This document shows, one piece after another, positions 18,392 through 28,207 of a stretch of 64,000 nt of DNA. Source of the DNA: Streptomyces bikiniensis (lineage in GTDB: Bacteria > Actinomycetota > Actinomycetes > Streptomycetales > Streptomycetaceae); the NCBI GenBank assembly GCA_000716465.1, contig JNWL01000005.1, positions 310,001 through 374,000 of the forward strand, given 5' to 3'. The notes under the pieces were generated by a model that saw only the letters and a program-made list of their open reading frames with translations, had not been told where the DNA came from and did no database searches. Every line of letters begins with the position of its first letter. Within the stretch, counting starts at the first letter, position 1. A program made the translations under genes and the position numbers.

Positions 18392-19195
18392 CTAGCGCCG
18401 TGGTTCCCAGCGGAACCACTGGCGGACCGCCCACCCCGTCAGGACGCCCCAGGCCACTGTATTGAGCCCGGCGCCCAGCAGGCTCTCCGCGTGCGCGGTG
18501 CCGAGCCAGCCCGCCCGTACGAACTCCATCACCCCGCTGAGCGGCAGCAGCCCGCAGAGGTCGGCGGCGAGCGGGGGCAGGGCGTCGCGGGGCACGAAGA
18601 GGCCCGAGCCGAAGCAGGAGACGAGGAAGAGCGGCAGGGTCGTCAGGCCGGCGCTCTCGACGGTGCGGGTGATCACGGTGGTGAGTGCGGCGAGTCCGGC
18701 GAGCAGGACGATCGCGGCGGCGATGCCGAGCAGCAGCAGGTCGGGACGGGCGGGGACGGGCACGTCGAGGACGGCGATTCCGCCGGCCGTCAGCACGGCG
18801 CACTGCGCGAGCGTGATGGCGGTCGCGGGCAGGGCGCAGCCGGTGAGTATCTCCGCGTCGCTCGCCTCGCCGGTCCGCAGCCGCTTGAGGACGAGCTCCT
18901 CGCGGCGGGCGACGAGCGCGGAGACGAGGCCCATGTAGGTGACGAGGAGCAGGACCATGCCGGTGCCGCCGATGAGGGTGGCCGCCCCGGCACCGATCGG
19001 CAGGGTCTCCGCGTCGAGCTGGCTGAGCGAGGAGCGCAGCAGGAAGACCATCAGCACCGGCATGAGCAGGGCGACGAAGAGGTTGTTTCGGTTGCGCGTG
19101 AGGAGGGTCAGCTCGGCCCGGCCGAGAGCGGTGAGCCGGCCGCGGACGGTGGAGGCGGGCCCGGAGGCCGGGGGCGTGGTCGTGGCGGTGCTCAT
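18392..19195 (-). CDS. ABC-2 type transporter permease
   Basis: 267 residues from ATG 19195, overlapping the ATPase stop (ATGA). It has six predicted membrane segments. The cytoplasmic loop after the second carries VARREELVLKRLRTGEASD, which is typical of ABC-2 export permeases of the drug/antibiotic class. With the upstream ATPase it forms an exporter. Linkage to the kinase/regulator pair suggests a membrane-stress or antimicrobial-response module. Confidence 0.9.
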   Translation of the reverse strand: MSTATTTPPASGPASTVRGRLTALGRAELTLLTRNRNNLFVALLMPVLMVFLLRSSLSQLDAETLPIGAGAATLIGGTGMVLLLVTYMGLVSALVARREELVLKRLRTGEASDAEILTGCALPATAITLAQCAVLTAGGIAVLDVPVPARPDLLLLGIAAAIVLLAGLAALTTVITRTVESAGLTTLPLFLVSCFGSGLFVPRDALPPLAADLCGLLPLSGVMEFVRAGWLGTAHAESLLGAGLNTVAWGVLTGWAVRQWFRWEPRR

Positions 19196-20187
19196 CGGGT
19201 GTCGGCCTCCTGCCGGTCGGTGCGGGCCTCGGTACGGGCTGTGGTGTCGCGGGACGAGTCGTCGCGCGAGGCGATGTCGAGGAACGCCTCTTCGAGGGAG
19301 GCGGAGCGGGCGTCGAGTCCGCCGAGCCGTATGCCGTCCTCCCCGGCCCAGGCGAGGAGGACGGAGAGGTCCTCCTGGAGGTCGTGGGTGCGGATCTCCA
19401 CGCGGCCGCCGGTCTCGGCGGCCCGCAGGCGCAGCGGGAGCCGCGCGGCCGGAACGCCCTCGGGCAGGGTGAAGCTGATCCGGGCGGGGCGGGCGGCGGT
19501 GACCTCGGCGGGCGTGCCGGAGAGCACGATCTCGCCCCGGTGCATGATCGCGAGGCGGTCGGCGAGGGCTTCGACCTCCTCCAGGTAGTGCGTGGTGAGG
19601 AGCACGGTGGTGCCGCCGTCCCGCAGCTGCCGGACGAGGTCCCAGGTGTCGCGGCGGCCCTCGGCGTCGAGACCGGTGGTGGGCTCGTCCAGGAAGAGCA
19701 CCTCGGGGCGGCCGAGCAGCGCGAGCGCCAGGTCGAGCCTGCGCCGCTCGCCGCCGGAGAGCTGCTTGATCCGGACGCGCTCGCGCCCGGCGAGGCCGGT
19801 GGCGGCGAGCGCCTCCCCGACGGGACGGGCACCGCTGGTGCAGCCTGCCCACATCCGTATGGTCTCGGCCACGGTGAGGTCGGAGGGGAAGCCGCCCTCC
19901 TGGAGCATGATGCCGATCCGGGGGCGGACGGCGGACCGCTCGCGGTAAGGGTCGTGGCCGAGGACGCGGGCGGTGCCGGCGCTGGGGGCGGCGAGGCCCT
20001 CCAGGAGTTCGACGGTGGAGGTCTTGCCGGCTCCGTTGGTCCCGAGGAGGGCGAAGATCTCGCCCCGGGGAACGGCGAAGGAGATCCCGCGCACGGCCTC
20101 GAAGCCGCGGGACCCCCGGCCGGTTCCCCGGCCGGATCCCTCGACGTACGTACGGCGCAGGTCGGTCGCCTCGATCGCAGGTGTCAT
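19192..20187 (-). CDS. ABC transporter ATP-binding protein (drug/antibiotic exporter type)
   Basis: 331 residues. Walker A LLGTNGAGKTS is near residues 47-57. The signature LSGGERRRLDLALAL and Walker B VLFLDEPTTGLD follow near 145-180, and the H-loop is in LLTTHYLEEVE. A DrrA-like C-terminal extension of about 100 residues ends in a charged tail rich in Arg, Thr and Asp. It is first gene of the leftward four-gene operon. A palindromic operator lies upstream at 20246-20257. Confidence 0.95.
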   Translation of the reverse strand: MTPAIEATDLRRTYVEGSGRGTGRGSRGFEAVRGISFAVPRGEIFALLGTNGAGKTSTVELLEGLAAPSAGTARVLGHDPYRERSAVRPRIGIMLQEGGFPSDLTVAETIRMWAGCTSGARPVGEALAATGLAGRERVRIKQLSGGERRRLDLALALLGRPEVLFLDEPTTGLDAEGRRDTWDLVRQLRDGGTTVLLTTHYLEEVEALADRLAIMHRGEIVLSGTPAEVTAARPARISFTLPEGVPAARLPLRLRAAETGGRVEIRTHDLQEDLSVLLAWAGEDGIRLGGLDARSASLEEAFLDIASRDDSSRDTTARTEARTDRQEADTR

Positions 20188-20230
20188 GCGTCCAGACTCC
20201 CGTCGGCCACCGATCCCCGGCAGTGCGCGG

Positions 20231-20257
20231 TGTCATGATCCCTACTGACAAATGTCA
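20231..20257 (-). promoter_or_regulatory. Candidate operator/promoter of the ABC-two-component operon
   Basis: An inverted repeat, TGACA-AA-TGTCA (20246-20257), lies about 60 bp upstream of the operon. A further TGTCAT half-site is at 20231-20236. TGACA/TGTCA dyads of this kind are common targets of NarL-family regulators, so this is probably the site through which the operon's own response regulator acts. Confidence 0.55.
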
Positions 20258-20290
20258 TGGGGACGGCGGCGGGGGAGAGGGAAGCACGAC

Positions 20291-20322
20291 GAAGGCCCCG
20301 GTTCTTGAGAACCGGGGCCTTC
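20291..20322 (-). terminator. Hairpin terminator downstream of tRNA-Gly copy 2
   Basis: Perfect 15-base arms (20291-20305 and 20308-20322) around a 2-base centre, 8 bp from the tRNA 3' end. Confidence 0.75.
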
Positions 20323-20330
20323 ATACCCTG

Positions 20331-20403
20331 AGCGGACGACGAGATTCGAACTCGCGACCCTCACCTTGGCAAGGTGATGCTCTACCAACTGAGCCACGTC
20401 CGC
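20331..20403 (-). tRNA. tRNA-Gly(GCC), copy 2
   Basis: 73 nt, with anticodon GCC and canonical D, anticodon and T arms. It is identical to the copy at 16291-16363 except at position 9. The two copies are in the same orientation and bracket the ABC/two-component operon. Confidence 0.96.
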
Positions 20404-20483
20404 ATTGCTCCCGACCGGCTTTCACCGGGCGGTGCGAGCACCACTGTACCTGATCCACAAGAGTGGTCGGTAATGCGATGCAG

Positions 20484-20555
20484 AGCGGGTGACAGGAATT
20501 GCACACTGCGCCTTCCCCCTGGAAGGGGGCTGTTCTGCTACTGAACTACACCCGC
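20484..20555 (-). tRNA. Atypical tRNA-Gly(UCC)-like gene
   Basis: 72 nt. The acceptor stem GCGGGTG/CACCCGC, D-stem GTTC/GAAC and anticodon loop CTTCCAG (anticodon UCC, opposite 20521-20523) are sound. The T arm is poor: only about three pairs form, and the loop reads TGCAATT, not TTCRANY, with G at position 55. Position 18 is A, so both partners of the usual G18-psi55 contact are changed. Pair 27-43 is G-A. It may be the GGA-decoding tRNA with a weak T arm, a non-ribosomal glycine tRNA, or a decaying copy. Confidence 0.65.
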
Positions 20556-20727
20556 ACGCTGCTTGGAGTGGGGCCTTTCGGCCTCGCCCCTCGGCGTGAT
20601 CCAGACTCTAGCCGATCACCCGGGGTGCAATGCAAATCGGTTCGGCCTGCGGCGGCGGCGGCGGACGGGCCGGGCCGGTCCGGCCCGGGGCGGACCCGGA
20701 CGCCCCACGCCTTCGCACCCCGCTCGG

Positions 20728-20833
20728 CTCGCTCAACCCAGCTCGCCCGGCTCGGCTCGGCTCGTTCCGCTCGGCTCGTCCCGCTCAGCTCAGCTCGGCT
20801 CGTTCCGCTCAGCCCAGCTCGCCCCCGCCGCTC
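20728..20833. repeat. Low-complexity GCTCG/CAGCTCG repeat tract
   Basis: About 100 bp built from short repeats such as GCTCGGCTCG, CGTTCCGCTC and CAGCTCAG, lying between the atypical tRNA and the stop of the Lsr2-like gene. It has no coding potential. It could be a slippage product in the 3' untranslated region of the Lsr2-like gene. Confidence 0.6.
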
Positions 20834-21218
20834 AGCTCGCCTCGCGGAAGGCCTCGTAGACCCGCTTGGGGATCCGGCCCCGGGCGGGCACGTCCATCTT
20901 GTTGGACTGGGCCCAGGCGCGGACCGCCGCCGGATCGGGGGCGAGGTCGGTGTGCGTGTACGCCGCGGCCGGGCCCCGGCCCCGACCACCGCCGGCACCG
21001 CTGCCGCCGCCGGAACCGGCGCCCGCTCCCGCGCCGATCCGCACGGGGATCTTGCGGGCTGCCGCGAGGTAGGGCGCGAGGGCCTTGCGGAGTTTCTCTG
21101 CATTGGCAGCATTCAGGTCGATCTCGTACGTCTTCCCGTCGAGGCCGAACGCGACCGTTTCAGCTGCTGCTCCGCCCTCGATGTCATCGGAGAGGGTGAC
21201 CACTACGCGCTGAGCCAC
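20832..21218 (-). CDS. Lsr2-like nucleoid-associated protein
   Basis: 128 residues from GTG 21218, with GGAAAGGA upstream. The N-terminal dimerisation domain (AQRVVVTLSDDIEGG, FGLDGKTYEIDLNAANAEKLRKAL, residues 2-50) and the C-terminal DNA-binding domain (AVRAWAQSNKMDVPARGRIPKRVYEAF) are both typical of Lsr2. A Gly/Ala-rich linker joins them. The AT-hook-like motif is RGRI, compared with the usual RGR core. Lsr2 proteins silence AT-rich and foreign DNA by bridging it. Streptomyces carry a second Lsr2 paralogue near the pur genes, and this is most likely that one (LsrL). Confidence 0.92.
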   Translation of the reverse strand: MAQRVVVTLSDDIEGGAAAETVAFGLDGKTYEIDLNAANAEKLRKALAPYLAAARKIPVRIGAGAGAGSGGGSGAGGGRGRGPAAAYTHTDLAPDPAAVRAWAQSNKMDVPARGRIPKRVYEAFREAS

Positions 21219-21571
21219 GGATATCGGTCCTTTCCTGCGGCCGCCGAGGTCGTAGGAGGCGCTTGTGGCACCCCTGACGTGCGGCGATGCCGACCGTTCG
21301 GCTGTGCCGGAACAATGCTGCTTTCTTCTGGAAACCTTTCTACAGCGGCAGGTGTCGCATTGTGAAGCCCTGCCAATTGTTTCAGCGTGTCCCGGTGCAA
21401 TGCGGTCCGCAATATTTCACGTGAATTTTGCCGTGGAGGTCGGTCGCGGTGCGGTGGGGCCGACCGTCGAGAACCTGCCTTTTGTAGGATCCTTCAGATC
21501 TCTACCCGCGTAGAATTTGGAGGCAGGTACGCTGAAGGAACCGCCCACGCAACACACCACCGGGAGTGCCA
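21219..21571. promoter_or_regulatory. Divergent regulatory region between the Lsr2-like gene and purS
   Basis: 353 bp without a gene and less GC-rich than its neighbours. It contains two palindromes, TGCGG-T-CCGCA (21401-21411) and TTCACGTGAA (21416-21425). A -10-like TAGAAT lies at 21511-21516 toward purS. The palindromes are central to the spacer and could bind a regulator of either gene. Confidence 0.45.
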
Positions 21572-21841
21572 GTGGCACGCGTCGTAGTCGACGTCATGCT
21601 CAAGCCGGAGATCCTCGACCCCCAGGGGCAGGCGGTGCAGCGTGCACTGCCCCGCCTGGGATTCGCCGGAATCGCCGACGTCCGTCAGGGGAAGCGCTTC
21701 GAGCTGGAGGTGGAGGGGCCGGTCGACGACGCCGCCCTCGCCCGCATCCATGAGATGGCCGAAACCTTCCTCGCCAACACCGTGATCGAGGACTTCACCG
21801 TGAAGGTGGAGTCCACGGAGACCGCCGGGGCCTCGTCGTGA
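21572..21841 (+). CDS. purS: FGAM synthase subunit PurS
   Basis: 89 residues from GTG 21572, preferred over GTG 21566 because GGGAG sits 6 nt ahead and family members begin [12 protein letters not shown]. The small alpha/beta protein ([27 protein letters not shown]) bridges PurL and PurQ in the multi-subunit formylglycinamidine ribonucleotide synthase. It starts the purS-purQ-purL operon, and its stop overlaps the purQ start by 4 bp. Confidence 0.95.
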   Translation: MARVVVDVMLKPEILDPQGQAVQRALPRLGFAGIADVRQGKRFELEVEGPVDDAALARIHEMAETFLANTVIEDFTVKVESTETAGASS

Positions 21842-22517
21842 CCGCACGCATCGGCGTCGTCACGTTCCCCGGAACGCTCGACGACCAGGACGCGCTGCGC
21901 GCCGCCCGCCTGGCGGGCGCCGAGCCCGTCTCGCTCTGGCACCGCGACAAGGACCTCAAGCAGGTCGACGCCGTGGTCCTGGCCGGCGGCTTCTCCTACG
22001 GCGACTACCTGCGGGCCGGAGCCATCTCCCGCTTCTCGCCGGTGATGGAGACGATCATCGAGCAGGCGAAGGCGGGCATGCCCGTCCTCGGCATCTGCAA
22101 CGGCTTCCAGATCCTCACCGAGGCCCATCTGCTGCCGGGCGCGATGCTGCGCAACAACCACCTCCACTTCATCTGCCGCGACCAGAAGCTGCGGGTGGAG
22201 AACGCGGAGACCGCCTGGACCTCGGACTACACCGCGGGCCAGGAGATCGAGGTCCCGCTCAAGAACATGGACGGCCGGTACGTCGCCGACGAGCGCGTGC
22301 TCGACGAGCTGGAGGCCGAGGGCCGGGTGGCCTTCCGCTACCTGGACGTCAACCCCAACGGCTCGCTCCGCGACATCGCGGGCATCACCAACGCCGCCGG
22401 CAACGTGGTCGGCCTCATGCCGCACCCCGAGCACGCCGTCGAGCCGCTGATCGGCACCGGCAAGACGGACGGTCTCGGTTTCTTCACCTCGATCCTCAAG
22501 AAGCTGGTCAACGCCTG

Positions 22518-22518
<1 letters not shown>
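21838..22518 (+). CDS. purQ: FGAM synthase glutamine amidotransferase subunit PurQ
   Basis: 226 residues of class I glutamine amidotransferase. The nucleophile is C87 in GICNGFQ, and the His/Glu of the triad are in MPHPEHAVE near residues 199-205. It releases ammonia from glutamine for PurL. It overlaps purS (GTGA) and purL (TGATG), giving strict translational coupling. Confidence 0.97.
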
Positions 22519-24827
<2,309 letters not shown>

Positions 24828-24864
24828 TCGCCCCCTCGGAGCAGGGGTAGGAGCAGTACGCACG

Positions 24865-24904
24865 GGAGCCCCCGTCCGGACCTTCGGGTCCGGGCGGGGG
24901 CTCC
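24865..24904 (+). terminator. Strong hairpin terminator after purL
   Basis: A GC-rich stem of about 18 bp (GGAGCCCCCG ... CGGGGGCTCC) with a TTCG tetraloop, 37 nt past the purL stop. Confidence 0.85.
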
Positions 24905-24962
24905 TTCGGTTCCCTCCCGATGCACTCTTGCACGGAGTTACGTAGTTCCATAATTTGTACGC

Positions 24963-25220
24963 ATGGAGCTGGAAGAGCGGTTCACCGAGCTGGAACGGCG
25001 CATCGCGGCGCTGGAGGGGTTCAAGACCGAACTGTCCGAGGCGGGTCCGCGGGGCGCCGACGGCGGGGTGCTGTTCACGGGCACGACCGGCCAGATCTAC
25101 CACCATCTGCGCCAACTGACCGGCGCGGGCCGGCTCCACACGTCCGGACGCGGCCGCTACGAGGTTCCGGCGGCCCGGGTCGTTCCGCTCCTGATGGCCC
25201 TCACGGCGGCCCGCCCATAG
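24963..25220 (+). CDS. Short wHTH-type regulator remnant (apparent internal deletion)
   Basis: 85 residues. The N-terminal helix MELEERFTELERRIAALEG and the C-terminal segment TTGQIYHHLRQLTGAGRL, then RGRYEVP, match the two ends of a longer Streptomyces ArsR-like winged-helix regulator family (recalled, not searched). The middle part, with the first DNA-binding helices, is missing: VLFTG joins directly to TTGQIYHHL. TAATTT at 24951-24956 lies 6 nt before ATG with TTGCAC 17 bp upstream, so the mRNA is probably leaderless. It precedes the M23 gene by 85 bp. Confidence 0.6.
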   Translation: MELEERFTELERRIAALEGFKTELSEAGPRGADGGVLFTGTTGQIYHHLRQLTGAGRLHTSGRGRYEVPAARVVPLLMALTAARP

Positions 25221-25305
25221 CCTTTCGGCCACGGCTCTTGACCACAGCCCTCGATCACAGCCCTCGACCGAAGCCGTCGACCACGATCGTTCAGGGGGAA
25301 CGCTC

Positions 25306-26142
25306 ATGTTCACGCGCAAGACCGCGGTGGTGCTCCACCGCACGCTCTGGCTGCTGTTCTTCGTCCAGCTCGTCGTCTCGTTCACCGTCGGACTGCCCTA
25401 TCCGTACGCCGTGAGCTGGCTGCCGCTGATCGCCGCCATGGCGGTCGGGATCGGGCTCGCCCGGCACACCGGCAAGCAGGTCGAGGCGGCGGCGCGGCCC
25501 CCGGTCGAAGTGGACCCGCCGGTCATCGGCCGCTGGACGGCGCTCAACAGTCCGGCCGACCGGACGCCCAGCCACGGCACCCACCAGTACGGCCAGACGT
25601 ACGCCATCGACATCCTGGCGGAGGCGGAGGACGGGGAGCGGTCCCGGCCCTCCTTCGCGTGGCTGTGGCCGGTGGCCCGCCGGAGCGAGGACTTCCCGGC
25701 CTTCGGCGCCCCGCTGTTCGCGGTCGCCGACGCGACCGTCGTGCACGCCGAGGACGCCCAGCGCGACCACCTCAGCCGCAACTCGCTGCCCGCCGCCCTC
25801 TATCTGCTGCTTTTCGAGGGCATCGCCCGCGTCCTCGCGGGAGCCCGGCGGATCGTCGGGAACCACCTGATACTCGACCTCGGAGACGGCACCTACGCGG
25901 TGTACGCCCACCTCCGGCGGGGTTCGCTCACCGTCCGGGCGGGTGACCGGGTCACGGCCGGCCAGGAGCTCGCCCGGTGCGGAAACTCCGGCAACTCCAC
26001 CGAACCGCACCTGCACTTCCACCTCATGAACGGACCCGACCTGGACACGGCCAGGGGTGTGCCCTTCACCTGGCGCGGTGTGGGCGTGCCCAAGAACAAG
26101 GAGACGTTCGAGGCGACACCGGGCGCGCCCCGTCCGGCCTGA
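25306..26142 (+). CDS. Membrane-anchored M23 (LytM-type) peptidase family protein
   Basis: 278 residues with GGGGGAAC before ATG. Two hydrophobic segments lie at about residues 9-29 and 34-50. The LytM zinc ligands are recognisable: H-x6-D-type segment HGTHQYGQTYAID near 87-99, and HLHFH near 237-241. A cleavage role on peptidoglycan is inferred from the family. It follows a short wHTH gene, an arrangement seen elsewhere in Streptomyces for this regulator/peptidase pair. Confidence 0.85.
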   Translation: MFTRKTAVVLHRTLWLLFFVQLVVSFTVGLPYPYAVSWLPLIAAMAVGIGLARHTGKQVEAAARPPVEVDPPVIGRWTALNSPADRTPSHGTHQYGQTYAIDILAEAEDGERSRPSFAWLWPVARRSEDFPAFGAPLFAVADATVVHAEDAQRDHLSRNSLPAALYLLLFEGIARVLAGARRIVGNHLILDLGDGTYAVYAHLRRGSLTVRAGDRVTAGQELARCGNSGNSTEPHLHFHLMNGPDLDTARGVPFTWRGVGVPKNKETFEATPGAPRPA

Positions 26143-26189
26143 GCCTCGTATCCGTCCGTGACGCCGTCACCGCCGACTACCCTCGCCCC

Positions 26190-26978
26190 ATGCCACCGGC
26201 CAAGAAGCGCACCCGCAGCTACGACCCGGCCAAGACCCGGGCCGCCGTCCTCGCCCAGTTCCGGCACGTACGGGAGGCCGTCGAGGCGTTCACGCCCGTA
26301 CAGCTCGACGGGCCGACCCGGCTCGGGGAGTGGACCGTACGGGACCTGGCCGCGCACGTCGCGTGGATGCTCGACTCCGTGCCGCGGCTGCTCGCCGCGT
26401 CCGCGCCGGCCGCGCGGGAACTGGCCCTGCTCGACTGGCCGTCCAGGACCGCGTCGGCGGCCGAGCGGATCGACGCGCACACGCGTGGGATCGACGCCTC
26501 CGACCTGCCCGGGCTCTACGCGCGCGTACAGGACGACTACGAGGAGGCGGTGGCGGGCACGGCCGACGACCGGCTCCTGCCGGTGAGCCTCGGCGCCATG
26601 ACCCTCGGGGACTTCCTGGTCACCCGGACCGTCGAACTCGTCGTCCACACCGACGACCTGAACGAGGCGACCGGTGCCGGCATCCCGTACGACCGGCAGG
26701 CCCTCGCCGCCTGCACCCGCCTCCTCGCGGACGTGCTCGCGGTGAAGGCGCCGGGCGGAGCGGTCGAGGTGCGGGTCCCGTCGTACGCCGTCGTCCAGTG
26801 CGTGGAGGGTCCCCGGCACACCCGGGGCACCCCGCCCAACGTGGTCGAGACGGACCCCCTGACCTGGATCCGGCTCGCGACCGGGCGCAGGGGGTGGGCG
26901 GCGGAGCTGGACGCGGCCCGGGTGAGCGCGAGCGGCGAGCGCGCCGACCTGACGGACCTGCTGCCCCTGATGGCCTGA
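26190..26978 (+). CDS. Maleylpyruvate-isomerase-family, mycothiol-dependent-type protein
   Basis: 262 residues from ATG 26190. The N-terminal DinB-like four-helix domain has LGEWTVRDLAAHVAWML (metal-site histidine near residue 54) and ELVVHTDDL (about 150-158). A C-terminal SCP2-like domain of about 90 residues follows. Members use mycothiol for isomerase or transferase reactions, but the substrate is unknown. TACCCT at 26178-26183 ends 6 nt before the ATG without a Shine-Dalgarno site, suggesting leaderless transcription. Confidence 0.8.
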   Translation: MPPAKKRTRSYDPAKTRAAVLAQFRHVREAVEAFTPVQLDGPTRLGEWTVRDLAAHVAWMLDSVPRLLAASAPAARELALLDWPSRTASAAERIDAHTRGIDASDLPGLYARVQDDYEEAVAGTADDRLLPVSLGAMTLGDFLVTRTVELVVHTDDLNEATGAGIPYDRQALAACTRLLADVLAVKAPGGAVEVRVPSYAVVQCVEGPRHTRGTPPNVVETDPLTWIRLATGRRGWAAELDAARVSASGERADLTDLLPLMA

Positions 26979-26992
26979 CGGCCGATCACCGC

Positions 26993-27116
26993 GGACCGTG
27001 CAGGCAGGTCCGTGCAGGCAGGTCCGTACAGGCACGCCCGTGCAGGCAGGTCCATACAGGCGGGTCCGTACGCGCAGGTCCGTACACGCAGGTCCGTGCA
27101 GGTGGGCAGGTCCGTG
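26993..27116. repeat. Tandem repeat, about eight 14-bp units
   Basis: Units follow GTCCGTGCAGGCAG with variants such as GTCCGTACACGCAG and GTCCATACAGGCGG. One unit is lengthened to 18 bp. The tract lies between the isomerase-like gene and the META lipoprotein gene. It is not translated in any supported frame. Confidence 0.85.
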
Positions 27117-27149
27117 GAACCGACTCGTCCGGTCGTCCGTCCCATTTCC

Positions 27150-27977
27150 ATGTCGAAGCCACGAGCACTCGTCGTCCTGGTCCCGCTCCTCCCGGCCCTC
27201 CTGCTCACCGCCTGCGGTACGGAGGGAGGCCAAGGCTCCGGATCCGGGGCCGGCACCGTCTCTCCGGACCTCCCGCTCACCGGCACGCACTGGACCGTCG
27301 ACGAGGTCACCGTCGACGGGAGCGCGTCCGACGCCCCGGGCGACGCCCGCGTCGCGTTCGGGAAGGACGGCCGCGTCACGGGGAGCGGCGGCTGCAACAC
27401 CTTCAACGCCACCGTCACCGTGAAGGGCGACACCGTCACGGCCTCCCCGGGGCAGATGACCGAGATCGCCTGTTCCGACGACCGGATGCGGTTCGAGAAG
27501 CAGCTGGTCGAGGCCTTCTCCGGGGAGCTCAAGGGCACGCTGAAGAACGACACCCTCACCCTGACCTCGCCCGACGGGCGGAACGTCCTCGCGCTCACCG
27601 CCGAGCGGCCCGCCCCGCTGCGCGGCACCGCGTGGAAGGTCGACGGCCTGCGCTCCGGGCAGACGGCATCCTCCCTGCCCGCCGGCAGCGAGGGCAAGGC
27701 GCGGATCGTCCTGGGCGAGGACGGCAGGGTCACCGGAAACCTGGGCTGCAACAACTTCTCCGCGACGGCCAGGACCGACGGCACGACCCTCACCGTCGAG
27801 GGCCCGGCGGCCACCACCCGGATGATGTGCACGGGCCCGCAGATGCAGCTGGAGACCAAGCTGTACGCGCTCCTCGACGGGCCGCTCACCTACCGGGTCG
27901 ACCACCGGACCCTGACGCTCACCGACGCCTCGGGCGAGGGCCTCACCGCCACCGCCGAGCCGGCCGGACGCGCGTAG
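27150..27977 (+). CDS. META-domain lipoprotein (two META domains)
   Basis: 275 residues. A lipoprotein signal ends in LLTAC with C22 as the lipidated cysteine. Two META domains follow: first LTGTHWTVDEV with GCNTFNA, second LRGTAWKVDGL with GCNNFSA. Both contain the conserved G-G/L-x-C-N-x-F signature and a C-terminal cysteine. It relates to HslJ-type heat-shock or stress proteins. Function at the outer membrane face is inferred only. Confidence 0.88.
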   Translation: MSKPRALVVLVPLLPALLLTACGTEGGQGSGSGAGTVSPDLPLTGTHWTVDEVTVDGSASDAPGDARVAFGKDGRVTGSGGCNTFNATVTVKGDTVTASPGQMTEIACSDDRMRFEKQLVEAFSGELKGTLKNDTLTLTSPDGRNVLALTAERPAPLRGTAWKVDGLRSGQTASSLPAGSEGKARIVLGEDGRVTGNLGCNNFSATARTDGTTLTVEGPAATTRMMCTGPQMQLETKLYALLDGPLTYRVDHRTLTLTDASGEGLTATAEPAGRA

Positions 27978-28026
27978 CGTCCGGGGCCGCGGTCCCCGCC
28001 GATTGCGAACTCCGTCACATCGCGAA

Positions 28027-28076
28027 CCGGCTCCGGAGCCGGTATGAGCGTCCGCTTTTCGCGGCTCCGGAGCCGG
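28027..28076. repeat. Twin perfect palindromes in the purF upstream region
   Basis: CCGGCTCCGGAGCCGG (28027-28042) and a second copy, CGGCTCCGGAGCCG (28062-28075), have centres 34 bp apart. They lie between the lipoprotein stop and the purF promoter. They may be paired operators or a terminator pair for the upstream gene. Confidence 0.6.
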
Positions 28077-28194
28077 AATCCCTTCCCCTGCCTGGTTTGT
28101 AGCCCCCTCCAAGCACGGGATGATCATTTCGTGCGATCGTACGAGAGCGGCCGACCCCGGATTTCCTCAATTCGGACCAGTGGTCGAGCCCGTC

Positions 28195-28200
28195 TACACT
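28195..28200 (+). promoter_or_regulatory. -10 element TACACT of a leaderless purF transcript
   Basis: The hexamer ends 7 nt before GTG 28208. No ribosome-binding sequence fits between, so the mRNA probably starts at the GTG. Confidence 0.5.
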
Positions 28201-28207
28201 CGGAAAC

